NCBI GenBank assembly: GCA_025526915.1
Contig: JAHLKH010000028.1
Coordinates: forward strand, 1 to 64,000
Origin: Entophlyctis helioformis
Lineage: Eukaryota > Chytridiomycota > Chytridiomycetes > Chytridiales > Chytriomycetaceae
Direction of reading: 5' to 3'
DNA length: 64,000 nt
Position 1 is the first letter of the stretch. The number at the start of each line of letters is the position of its first letter. This document shows positions 34,145 to 45,382 of the stretch, piece after piece. A program made the translations under genes and the position numbers. The notes under the pieces were generated by a model, which searched no databases, had not been told where the DNA came from, and saw only the letters and a program-made list of their open reading frames with translations.

Positions 34145-37100
34145 CTAACCAAACTGAATCAACACCTTCTTGCCCTTCTTGCCGCCCTTCTTGCCGCCGT
34201 TCCCACTGGACGATCCCTGGCCGTCCGTCTCATTGCTGTCGCTCGGAGGAGGAGCCCAGGCAGTCGACGCGCGCTGCGCAGACAGCTCAGCCTGTGCCTG
34301 CGCCTGCTGGGCACGAAGCATGGCGACCGTGACACGCTGCGGCTTGCCCGACGACGGCAGCCCCGGGAACGCCTCTGCAGACGCGCCAAACGCGCCGCCT
34401 GCATTCTTGCCACGCGACGCAGGTGGGGCCGTTTCGCGGTTGATGCTGCTGCTGGACGCTGCTGGGCCAGGCTCGGAACGCACGCCAGACGACGAGGCAA
34501 GGTTGTTGCCCGACCCGGACGTAGCGGATGCTAAGGACGACGAGCTGGGAGAGCGCTGCATGGCAACAGAAGCATGAGGAGACGTTGCAAACGTGATGTC
34601 GGACTTGCTGCGCGCGCCAGGCACGACCGGTCCAGACGACGCTCCAGCCCCAGATCCAGATCCAGGGCTGGCCGGACGCAGGTTGATGAAGCCTGCATCG
34701 GCAGGAAAGGCGCGCATCGAGCCCATACGCTGCTTGGAAGAATTAGACTTGATGACGAGCACTCTCGCATTGGAAGTTGACGAGGCGGCCGATGCTGCTG
34801 CTGCCGAGGACGCCAGAGACGGGTACCCGCTCGGAATTGGCGACGACGATGGCGCTAGTGCCGATGCGCTGCCGGCAATCGCATAGGAGGTTGCGCGCTC
34901 GGGAGGGGCATTTTCCTGCTGCATCACCTGCATAAACGGCATGGTGTCAGAGCCACTGGCAAGGCAAACCGTGCCCGCCATTGATGCCAGCAAGCAAACG
35001 CAGTGGGGTTGCCTAGACTCACAGATGCCTTGTAGTCGTTCCATGCACGCAGCATGGCATCCTTCTTGGGTGCACCTCTGCGCAGCGCCTCAAACTCGGC
35101 AAGCGACAGCCCCTTGGCCTTCTTCTTGCCCTTGCCCTTCACATCAACGTCGTCCAGATTGACAGACGCCTCTTCCGGGTACGTCTCAATGAGCCGCTTC
35201 CACACACGCCCGCACTCTTGGCGCGCCTCGTCGAGCCTCTTGCCCTCCTTGTTGGTGAGCACCAGGCTCAAGAATCCGCGGAGGAACTCAGAGGCCGTCA
35301 TGGCTCCCTGGCGGAACGCCTGCATGAACGACTTGAACTGCGTCGCCGCAGACACATCGCCCGAGAACAGCTTCCTTAAGCTAGCGACAATGTCTGGCTC
35401 GCCCGAGAACACGGCCAGCTGCTTCTCGATCTGCGCCTTGACGGTGGCCTCGGATGCCTGCGGGTTTGCCGCTGCGGCCTCTTGCGCGAGCAAGGCGGCT
35501 GCCTCGGCCGGTGTCGGTGCATACGCAGGCGCTACATGGCCGTTGCGGGCAAAGCCAGCTGCAGCAAAGCGTGCCGGTTGTGCAAGGCGTGGAGCAGCAG
35601 CCGACGCAGCCGATGGCGCCAGACCATGCGCGGCAGAAACACTTGGAAACTCGTCCACTGCATGACGCATTGCAGCTGGGGTAGGTGCGGCCTGTGGCGG
35701 CGGTGGTGGAGGAGCAGACAGCTGCGAGCCAAATCCAGCTGGCGCCTGTGCACGCGGACGGCGGTTTCCATCGTCGCGGTTATGGTTGCCACCACGACGC
35801 CCCGCGTCCGACTGGGAAGAGGACGCAACGGCACTGGATAAGGACGAAGAAGAGCCAAAGTTGAGCTGGATCTGAGCGCCACGGGTCCTCGTCTTTGCAT
35901 CTGCATGAACCTCAAGCTAGCGCGTGTCCAACAAACGGTCGGTCAGGAGCAGTCGGAAAGACGCGAGCAAGACAGCAAGTGCACAGCCAGTGCACCGACA
36001 GCAGACCGCGTCTGACGAACCTTGTGCCCCTCGAGATCAATGTCCGAGGCAAAGACGATAAACTTCTTTTCCAGACACTCTGGGTTCCGGCAGGGGAAGT
36101 GGTCCTTGTTAAAGTGCTCTTCGAGCCGCTGGTAGTCCTGGAAGTACTGGTTGCGGATGCCCTGCTGGTTGCACAGGAAGCACTGCTCGTGCTTCTCGCG
36201 ACAGTGCTCGTACAGCTCGTCGTACGAATAGAAGCGGTTGCGGCAGAAGCCGCACTCTGGATGGCCCTTGAACGACGGATCGCTTGGATCGCCGTCTCTC
36301 GAGTGGATGCGCAGGGCCTCTGACGTGAAGAGGGTGTGCTCGTGGGTGAAGACCTTTTTGTGGCGGATGCAGAGCTCGCTGGGCAGGTGCAAGACGCAGT
36401 TGGCGTGAGTGTCAACGAGCGATCGAGCGATCTGCAGGCAGGCATGGCAGGCAGACGTACCACAGGAGCAGCTCGTGGGCCGCCTTGACGTGGTTGCGCA
36501 GCTCGCTCCAGCCGCCGGGACAGGCGACGGGGCACTCCGGGTCCGGGCAGTTGAAGCGCAGGAGCACCATGGTCTCGTCGTAGATCTGGTCCGTCTCGAA
36601 GAACACGGCCAGCTTGGCGTCCTTCTTCATGCCGCGCAGCGTGAACGACTCGAAGGCGAGGTCGCTGCTGCCGGTGAACACGACCTTGTCGAGGTCCGTC
36701 TTGTGGTAGTGGTAGTGGTTGTGATGGGAGTTGTTGTTGTGGTTGTTGCAGGCGTGTACCGTCAGCCAAGGCTCGCCCGTGACTCGGCCGTCTCATCCAG
36801 CACGACGCCGTGAGACAGCGCACAGAAACGAGCAGCGGGCACGTACCTTGCAGAACGTGCACGCCTTGGACTTGTACAGCGCACGCAGCCGCAGCGAGCA
36901 GATGTGGCACACGCGGTGGTTGCACTCGCCCACGGCGTACCACGTCACCGGCTCGGCGCAGATGTGGCACGCCTCGCCGTCGCCGTCGTTCTGCTGGGCG
37001 TCCTCGGCGGCAGCAGCGGCAGCAGCCGCGGCCGTCATCGACGCTACCACCTCGGCGTGCGACGTGGCCAGCACCGGTCCCGCTTGCGCAGCCATTTGGA

Positions 37101-37248
37101 TGCCGTGTGTGCTGGCCACGGCACCACCGCCACGGCCGCCGCCGCCGCCGCCTCGTCGTCCGCCTCCACGGCCACCGCTGCTGTTGCCGCTGCCGCTGTT
37201 GTTGCCGCCTCTGCGCCGGCCGCCTTGGCCACCTCCACGACCACTCAT
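34145..37248 (-). CDS. HEL2: RING E3 ubiquitin ligase HEL2/ZNF598 (ribosome quality control)
   Basis: E3 ligase that marks 40S proteins of collided ribosomes. Exon 1 (37248-36847) has a Gly/Arg-rich start (SGRGGGQGGRRRGG), an Ala-rich stretch and the RING CHICAEPVTWYAVGECNH...CHICSLRLRALYKSKACTFC. Next: a block with DKVVFTGSSDLAFESF, CPDPECPVACPGGW and HVKAAHELLL; then LCIRHKKVFTHEHTLF, CGFCRNRFYSYDELYEH, CFLCNQQGIRNQYFQDY and CRNPECLEKKFIVFASD, the C2H2-type fingers of the family. The C-terminal half is Ala/Ser-rich with a conserved helical part (FMQAFRQGAMTASEFLRGF) and ends KKGGKKGKKVLIQFG. Introns follow the RING, the HELLLW block and the DIDLEGHK block; the exact middle boundaries are not all settled. 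Its ATG lies 36 bases downstream of the SNAPC4 stop on the same strand. Confidence 0.88.
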
Positions 37249-37284
37249 TTGGTTGTGAATCGGTGTTTTTGTATAAGACGACGT

Positions 37285-40041
37285 TTAATCGGCTGCAAAC
37301 GCCTTGCGACGACGCTTGGCAGCCGTCTTGCGCAGCTGCCCGCCACTCCCTGCATCTGCATCTACACTGGCACTGGCACTGGAACCTGCCGAATCCGTTG
37401 GTGCACTCTTTCCAGCAGACTGCCGAGCACTCAGCCGCCGCTTGCGGGCCGCCGTGGCCGCCACAAACTCGGCCGTCAGGTCCATGTCCAGCGGCGTCTG
37501 CGGCCGCGACGTGGACGACGCGCTGTCCTCGGCCGACGTGTTGGTCAGCGACATGGACAGCGCCGCAGACGGGATCTCGAGTAGGTCGGCTGCACGTCCG
37601 TCTGCTGCACGTCCGTCCGCCGGCCGGTCGCTCGGCTCATCCGCCTCTGCTCCAAGACGCTCAGACAGCAGCAAGTGTGCGCGTGCCGTGTCAAACGTGT
37701 GTATCATCTTGGGCTTGCGGCCGGGCCGCTTCTTGACGCGAGCCGCGTCTACAATCGCCCGCCACGCCCGGCGGCACTGGTTGTCGGTGCGCGTGCCCAT
37801 CTCTTTGGAGATGAGGGACCACTTGCTGCTGCCGTGGGCCGCAACAAGCTCCTTGAGCCGCTGCGTCTCCTCGGGCGTGAACGGCCCAATGTTGAGCTCG
37901 GGATTCAGACAGTTTTCGTACCGCTCGCGGCACTGCATGTCGGTCCGTGTGGGGACCAGCCGTGCAACCATGCTCCAGTTGCCCCGGCCGCACTGGCTGA
38001 CGGCTCGCAACAGACTCTGTGATCGCACACACGTCAGTCTTCAGTCGTCACACATACACGCAATTCAGCATCATCCCTCACCTCGTCCTCTTCCTTGCTC
38101 CATCGGCCCTTGACTTTGCCTGGCGCAATCGTAAATCTCCAGCGATGCAGGCACTGCTTTGGTGTGCGGCCATCCAGCAGATGGGCAATTTTGAACCACT
38201 CGCTTGTGCCGTACTTTTCAATAGCCAGCCGCATGATATCGTCTTCTTCGCGTGTCCATGTCCTGCCAAAGCAAGAAAGCAAGCAAGCACACACGTCAGC
38301 CCAACCAGGAGACAAAAGCCACGCCATTCAAGCAGTGTCATGGGCAGTGTGCCACCAACTTACACGCCAAGATGCCGCGGCTTGATCTGTGTGCGATAGG
38401 CCTTGAGGCACTGGATGGACACACGGCCGCGGCCATGCTCCGTGGCAATCTGCACCCAATCGCGGCCTTTGTACTTTTCAATTGTCTTGGCAAGCTCGTC
38501 CAGCTCCTCCTTGTCAAACGGGTCCTTGTTGATGAACGGGTGTTGTGCGACCGTCCACCGCATCTGGCATTCTATGGGTGACCGCGTGCCGACCTGTGCA
38601 AGCACAAACGTCAGCGGCAACGTCTCAAACGGCCTCATGGTCGCACGGTAGGGATGCGACGAACCATCCGAGAAATGTCCTGCCAGTCGATGCCTTGGAC
38701 AATCGTGAGCAGATCCTCGTCGCTTTCTTCAATCAAGCCATTCGTCTCGTCATATCTGTTGCCAACACACGCCATGTCAGTCACTCCAAGCCATTCCAGC
38801 CAGTGCACATTCGGCACATTCGGCACATCGCACACACATTTTCATCTGGTTGTGTCGAAGAATAGCCTTTTCTAGCTCAATCTGCTCGCGAATTGTCCCT
38901 GCACGCACAGCAATAACAAGCGTCAGTGGGAACTTCCTGCCACCATGCACCCATCCAAGCTGTGCAAACGCATGCCAACTCACACGCGCATCGGTTATAC
39001 ACAATGTCGACCTTGGGAAACCGCGGATCGACGCGCCAAACACTGTGGTCGGGCGGAGGAGTCTGTCCAATCCACGAGCAAGCATGGAAGCAACAGTCAG
39101 ATGCCATCCGCCCACAACCACTTTGACTGCGACTGCATCTCTGGCTGCATCTCTGACTGCGACTCCCGCCCCGTACCTCCTTCTTGCGGTTATAAAAGTG
39201 CGGGTAATAGGCACGGATGCGGTAAGGCCCCGTGCGCTGCGACCCTGCGTTCCTGGAAGACGGCCCGCACGCGTTTCTGCATCTTCACGGTCGCGACCTC
39301 GTCCTCGTGCAGCTGCTGCGCAACGCGGTCGAGCGACTCTTGGGCCGAGCGGTTGATGGCCAGCAACGACCGCACCTTGTCGATGGCGTCTTGGATGCCG
39401 TCGTGGACGACGGGTTGGTGGCGAGCGGCGCACCCCAAAAGGCCTCGGCCGTCGACATGGAGCCGGCCAGGGAAAAGTGCGACGACGATGTGGTGGCGGT
39501 GGATGCGGAGACGGCCGATGCCGTGGCAGAGGTGATCGTGGCAGAGGTGGAAGTGGAGTTGCAAGTTGGCGTAGCGGTGGATGTGGGCATGGCTGCTGAT
39601 GCTGAGATGTCGAGACGATGACGATGATGACAAAGGGTCGTGCAGGTGGGCCATGCTGGATGCGAGGCTGGAGGAGCGAGATGCCGGAGGAGCAAGGGGA
39701 TCGGAGAGCGAGTCGGCGATGCGCAAGGCGCTCGAGATGTCGATGGGCGTGAGGCCAGCCGCAGCGGCCCTGGCGAGCGGCTGCTGGCTGTTGTCGGCGT
39801 CGTTGTCGGCGTCGTCCTGCTGGAAGAAGCGGTCGAGCAGGTCGGTGTCGTCGCTGCCGTCGATGCTTGAACCCGCCGGGCCGGGCTGCACGGGCAGCTG
39901 CGGCGGCGGCGGCGGCGACGGATGTGCAGAGCCGAGCGCCTGCGACGGGGGCATCGGCTGGGGCAGTGGCAGCGACGGGGGCAGCGACGGGGGCAGCTGC
40001 AGGCCGTCCAGGGCAGCGCGACTGCCTCTGCGCTGGCTCAT
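37285..40041 (-). CDS. SNAPC4: Myb-repeat snRNA-activating protein SNAPC4-like
   Basis: Large subunit of the SNAP complex, which binds the proximal sequence element of snRNA genes for Pol II and Pol III. The N-terminus is low complexity, then a coiled helix (QDAIDKVRSLLAINRSAQES; LHEDEVATVKMQKRVRAVF). After several short exons come four and a half Myb repeats in the SNAPC4 order: the half repeat DWQDISRMV with TRSPIECQMRW, then FDKEELDELAKTIEKYKGRD, TWTREEDDIMRLAIEKYGTS with LDGRTPKQCLHRWRF, GRWSKEEDE joined to LLRAVSQCGRGNWSMVARLV, and FTPEETQRLKELVAAHGSSK with GTRTDNQCRRAWRAI. The C-terminus is Ser/Ala-rich and ends in a basic patch (KRRRKAFAAD). Introns interrupt the Myb region several times. 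Start at 40041 is the first ATG of the MSQRRGSRAALDG frame. The repeat order separates it from ordinary Myb or CDC5 proteins. Confidence 0.8.
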
Positions 40042-40090
40042 GGGTGGCAAGTCGGCGCCGGTTGTCGCTCACTCCGGCAAGAAGCGTAAC

Positions 40091-41355
40091 TCAACGACGC
40101 ATGCGCTTCATTGCGAGAAAGTCAACGGGCTCGAATGCGGCCAGCACCGACGCGGGCAGCGTGGCCAGCAGCGACTGCGGCAGGAAGGCGGCCACGGTGG
40201 CTACCGCGAGCTGCGCGGCGCTGGCGCTGGTGAGATCGCTGACGGCCGATCCCGTCGCAGTGTCGCTTGACCGCGGCCGCTTCTGGCCAGCTGCGGATGC
40301 AGATGGTGGTGTTGCTGTTGCTGTTGCTGCTGTTGCTACTACTGCTTCTGATGCTACTGCTTCTGATGCCTCTGCCTCGGACGGCCCTGCGCTCCGTTGT
40401 GACGCACCAGCCGGCACGGCGCGATGGGAAGCCAGTGCGGATGCGGACAGACACGTGGCAGACGCGCTGCTCTTGCTGTCCACGGCCGCGGTCTTGAGCG
40501 AAATGTCGAGCAGCAGCAGCCTGTTCAGGTTGGCCTCCATGCGCTGCGACTGGCGCACGCTGGCCGCACGCTCGTGCTGGTTTTCTGCGTCTGCGTGCAT
40601 CGGCACTTTGGTCGACAGGTAGCTGTGCGGCGCAGGCAGCGGCGGCAGGTGCGGCGGCAGCCACTTGGGCCGCTGGATGTCTGGCTCGGCCAGGGATCGC
40701 GGGTCGTTGGCAGCGAGCAGTGCGGCCGACGGCTTGGTGAGGATGAGCGGCTTGGCAAAGAAGGGGTTGGCGGCGAGCTCGGCGTCGGTGGGCGGCGGTG
40801 CGATCGGCATGACCATGGGAGGCAGAGAGGCGGACAGGGGATGATGTGGTGGTTGTGGTGCTGTCGACGTTGAAGACGAAGGTGCAGATGCAGATGCAGA
40901 TCCTGATGCAGATGCAGATGCAGAGCGGGCGTAGCGCAGCAGCTGGCCGGGCGAGATGCGGAAGGCGGCCAGGCCCAGAGCCACGTCCTGCAGCGACGGG
41001 CGCGAGCGGCCGTTGAGCTCAGCGTTGCTGTGGATGAGCTCAGCCAGGCCGTGCAGGTCTGTCGGTGTGCCAGAAGTCAGATGCAAGCGTGGCAGCACAA
41101 GTACGAGGACAGCTACGAGCACAAGGACCAGCACAAGGACCAGCACAAGGACCAGTACAGCTGCGAACACATCGACAGACACGCACAGTGGGCCATGAGC
41201 AGCTCCAGGTCGCGCAGCGCCTCGCCCTGGGCGTCAGCAAAGCCGCACGAGGCCAGCAGCCGCGCACAGCCGACGCGGGCGACCGCTGCCCGGTCCTGTG
41301 GCTGCAGGGGCCGCACGGCGACTTGGTGTTGGTGCTGAGCCTGTTGGTGGTGCAT
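40091..41355 (-). CDS. TAF8: TFIID subunit TAF8-like, histone-fold protein
   Basis: Probable TFIID subunit. Exons 41355-41187 and 41058-40091 join in phase and give 378 residues. Near the N-terminus, after a Gln/His-rich start, a histone fold spans the intron: VARVGCARLLASCGFADAQG, ALRDLELLMAHYLHGLAELI, then SRPSLQDVALGLAAF. A Ser/Ala-rich linker leads to the TAF8 C-terminal motif PKWLPPHLPPLPAPHSYLST, where TFIID TAF8 proteins have a similar proline-rich PxFxPxxPxxHTYxxT signature. The remainder is Ala/Ser-rich, with KRPRSSD and a terminal KRMRR. It ends 49 bases upstream of the SNAPC4 start, same strand, and lies divergent to the RhoGAP gene 182 bases away. Confidence 0.75.
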
Positions 41356-41537
41356 CGGTTGCCAGTGGTGAGCGGCGGGTGGTGAGCAAGTCACTTGCCT
41401 GGACACGTGGATGCACGTGGGAGCACGTGAGTGCATGTGACAAGAAGGTGGCTCGGCGTGGCCGCACTTGCACCTTCAACAGCGGCCATCCAACGGCTCC
41501 TGCAACGGCAACAAGGGCAACAGCGACAACGACGGCA

Positions 41538-44500
41538 ATGTCAGCAAAGCAGCGCATCGCCATAGCGCTGTGGAACTACGAGGCGCAGGAGGTGCGTGCC
41601 CGTCTGCGTGCCCGTCTGTGCGGCTGGCTGTGTGGCTGCCCGGCCAGGCCAAGCCAAGCGCGTATCTGGCTGTGTGGTGGTGGCGTGGTGGTGGCCGTGT
41701 CATGGGCCGCCGTGGGCATGCTGAGGGCTGTCGAGGGCGTGCTGAGCTGCGCAGACATACCGACACACACACATACTGACACTCACACGCACACACGCAC
41801 GCAGGACAACGAGCTGTCGTTTGTGGCCGGCGACCGCATCCTCGTCACAGAGTTCTGCAACGACGACTGGTTCGAGGGCACGCTGGGCTCGCTCACCGGC
41901 TTCTTTCCTGCCAACCACGTCAAGGTGCTGCCCGAAGGTCCGTCTGGCGTGCTTGGCGTATCTGGCATGCCTGCCTATTGCCTGCATGCCTGGCGTATCT
42001 GGCATGCCTGCCCGTTACTGACCGGCCGTGCCGATGGCTGCTTACAGCATCGTCGATCTCAGCGCCGACAGACACGCCCAAGCAGACCACTCCAACTGCA
42101 AACCAGCAGCAGCACCAACAGCAGCAGCAGGGCGAGAAACAGCTGCCGCTGCTGCCTGCATCAACCCCTCTTGAAGCCCGCTCAACTCCACCGCCTGCTG
42201 CTCAAAACGGCGTCTCGGATGGCCGTCGCTCGCCGGCATTCAACGCCAGCCTTGCTTCGGCACCATCACCTGCTGCCCAAGCCGCAATGGCAGCGTCATC
42301 TGCGTCTGCTACGGCACCAGCACCGTCGCCGTCGCCCACGCCAACAGCAGCAGGGGCCGATCGTGCAGCCTCCATTGCCGACTCGGACCCGTTCCGAAGC
42401 GGCGCCAGCGAGCTGACCGACACGGACCATCCCAAGGACAAGGAGCTGCTGCTGGACGACGACAGCGACCACGCGCGCGGCAGCCGCGACTATCTTGGAT
42501 CGGCCGACAACCTGGGCGAGGGCGACGACAACGGCGACGACGAGGACGACGACAATGACTGGCACATGGTCACGACCGAGGACGGGCAGGTGTACTACTG
42601 GAACGCGGCGACGGGCGAGACGTCGTGGGACGCGCCGTTTGGCGACACGCCCGCCGACTCGCTGGACCAGCTGGCCATCGACGACAAGGACGGCGACGAC
42701 GAGCACGGCGACCAGCTCGGAGATGTGAGATGCTGGCTGCTCTGCTGTTGGGGGGTGGACCGACGTGTTGGATCGCGACTGACGGCTGTGTCTTGGTGCA
42801 TATGGTGTGTGGCGCGGCATGGCATGGCATGGCCAGTCTATGCGCGTCGTGGATGCGCCGCTCTCGCCGAGCAAGGGCGGCAACCTGCCTGTGCACGACC
42901 AGCAGCACGAGAGCATGCGGCTCACGTCCGCCCTCGCGCGCATCGACATGGTTCTGCCGGAGCTGATCCGTCGCGAGGGCTGGCTTGGGTACAAGGTCAG
43001 GAAAGAGTTTGGCGGCATCGAGCCCAAGAAAGCACACTCGTGGCACAACCACTGGGCCATTGTCGTCGTGGGATTCCTCATCTTTTTCAAAGACGATCCC
43101 ATCAAGCTCAAAAAGGTTGGGAGATGAAAGCCGGGAGAGCTGATCGTGGTGTATTCCGCCTTTCGTGGCACTTGAGCACTTGGGCTGCCGATCCCGCTCG
43201 TGTCCATGCACTTGGTGTCGCATTGACGTTGACATTGACATATGCCTTGGTTTGGGGCGACAGAAATCCGAGCGTACGCCAGTCGCACCGACGCTCGTCA
43301 TCACGCTCGAGTCCATCACTCTGTCGCGCGACAAGGATGCAGCGACAGCCAAAAAGAAGAGCTCGGGAGCGTCCTTTACGCTGCAGACACGCAGCGGCGC
43401 CGTGTGGGCCCTCCAGCCGCAGAGCGAGGCCGACATCAACGAGTGGGTATCGACCATCTCCGAGGCCACGCGCGAGGCATCCACGCCCGCCGAGTACGAG
43501 AACGTCACGACAAAGCTGTTTGCCAAACAGGATGCTGAGGCGACGACACCGGGCGGCAGCAGTGTATCTGCCCGTGGCGCCAAAAAGTCAGACGAGAAGC
43601 GGCTGGCGAAGGCGGATTCCAAGAAGAAGGAGCGGCCGTCGATCAGCAATGCAGATTCGGGGACCGAGGACGGCGACTCGAGCAACAAGGTCAAGATCAA
43701 GTCCAAGCTCAATGCCTTCTTTAAGCGGGTCGGTGGTTTCCCTGTGGCCCTGTGGATGACGTGGACTGGAGGCCCTGTGTGTGCCATGCTCGGTGGAGTG
43801 TGTGTGCTGACTGGATGGTGTGCAGCAACAAGAAAAGGGACCGATCCCCGACAAGGAAAAGGACACAGTGTCTGACGGTAAGCAGCCTGCACTGCCTGGG
43901 ATTCCTGGGATTCTTAGAGAGAGCTGTGCTCTGACATTGGACGATGACTCGACGCATAGACGCCATATTTGGCGGGCTGCTCGATGTGCAGTCGGTCAAG
44001 GAAGGACGCGCCATTCCGCTGTTTGTTGAAAAGTGCATCACGGCCATTGACCAGCGAGGTAACGACTGCTCTGCTGGTCATGGGACATTGGGCCGCGTAG
44101 CGATTCTGCGTGCCGCTCACCATGGGACCGGCCGGTGTGGCTGAACAGGTCTCAAATCGCAGGGCATCTACCGTTTGTCTGGCAATGCCGCGTCGATCCA
44201 ACGCATCCGCACACTAGTCAACCAGAGTATGCCGTATCTGAGCCATTGCGCGCGCATGTGCGTGTGCTTGTGCGTGTGCGTGGTGACAGCTAACCGGTGT
44301 GGCTTCCCCTTTGCCTCCTCCTTCCCACCAGACAACTATACCGAGCTGGACGACGAGAACATCGATCTCAATGCAGTGTCGGGGCTCTTGAAGCGTGAGT
44401 GGATTGTCATGTGCGTGTCTCTTACTCGTACATGCGTGGCGACCTGAACTCACTCTGCTGTCTCGCCTGCGGTCTGGGGGTTCCGACAGTGTATTTCCGC

Positions 44501-45205
44501 GAGCTCAAGGACCCGCTGATCCCGTTTGAGTTTTACGACCGCTTCATTGCGTGCATGAGTGAGTTTGCCGTGATGGGATGGGATGGGATGGGGATCTTGT
44601 GTGTGGCTCCATGCATGCCGGGCTGGATGGGGGGGAGGGAGGGGAAAGAGACTGACACAGAGCCGGACCACGCCTGCCCATGCCTGGCGAGCCAGAGATT
44701 GAAGAGTACAACGACAGGCTGATTGAGATCAAGACGCTTGTGCAGTCGCTGCCCAAAGTGCACTACGATGTCCTCGAGTATCTGATGCGGCATCTGGTGC
44801 GCGTCGCTTCGCACTCGGACGTCAACAAGATGGAGCCGTCCAACCTGGCTATCGTGTTTGGGTGAGTGCGGGGGAGACCCGCAGTCGGCTGGTGCACCCA
44901 TGTGCGAGCGTGCGGAGACTGAAGATGGATGGATGCAACAGACCGACCATCATCCGAGTGCCGTCGAATGGCAACGACGACATGCACGCGGCATATGCCA
45001 ACATGATGAACATGTCGTTCCAGAACGCGCTCGTGGAGGCGATTGTCGTGCAGACCGAGGCGAGTCATGCTATCCTGCCTTTCCATGCCTTGTCATACCC
45101 AGCCAGCCCCCAGCCAGCCCCCAGCCAACACAACTCTATGTTGTGTGCCGTTCGGACTGACGCGCTGCCTGCTGACAGTGGATCTTTGACGGATCTCCGC
45201 ACTAG
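41538..45205 (+). CDS. Rho GTPase-activating protein with SH3-WW-PH-RhoGAP architecture
   Basis: Stimulates GTP hydrolysis on Rho-family GTPases. Thirteen exons fit without any frame damage: 41538-41591, 41805-41937, 42048-42724, 42837-43115, 43264-43728, 43826-43877, 43960-44058, 44149-44226, 44332-44394, 44490-44558, 44696-44861, 44942-45059, 45179-45205; 759 residues. SH3 (about 5-62: ALWNYEAQE, DDWFEGTLGSLTGFFPANHV), Gln/Ala/Ser linker, acidic stretch, WW (about 231-263: WHMVTTEDGQVYYWNAATGE), PH (about 310-445: REGWLGYKVRKEF to INEWVSTI), Lys/Ser linker, RhoGAP (about 553-750) with GIYRLSGNAASIQ, whose Arg is the catalytic finger, YFRELKDPLIPFEFYDRF and EPSNLAIVFGPTI. The last intron fits only as GC-AG (GAG then GCGAGT at 45060), giving VVQTEWIFD. 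The domain order is that of animal ARHGAP12/27 proteins. Confidence 0.92.
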
Positions 45206-45285
45206 CCCCCCTCGTGTGGCCAGGAGTGAGCGTGCCTGCCAACACCTTCCATCCTGGGCTTCCCCATCCTGTGTCTCTGTCATGC

Positions 45286-45288
<3 letters not shown>

Positions 45289-45330
<42 letters not shown>
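45289..45330 (+). repeat. (AC)21 microsatellite
   Basis: Perfect AC dinucleotide run of 42 bases between the convergent RhoGAP and PMR1 3' ends. Confidence 0.95.
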
Positions 45331-45332
<2 letters not shown>

Positions 45333-45382
45333 AAAGATGTATTGTCATTTTGTTCATTCCAACTTTCCGTTGCCCACACATG

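Noticed and set aside
42570..43892. Minus-strand open frame of 440 codons
   Set aside because: It is antisense to the WW and PH exons of the RhoGAP gene, whose 13-exon model is intact.
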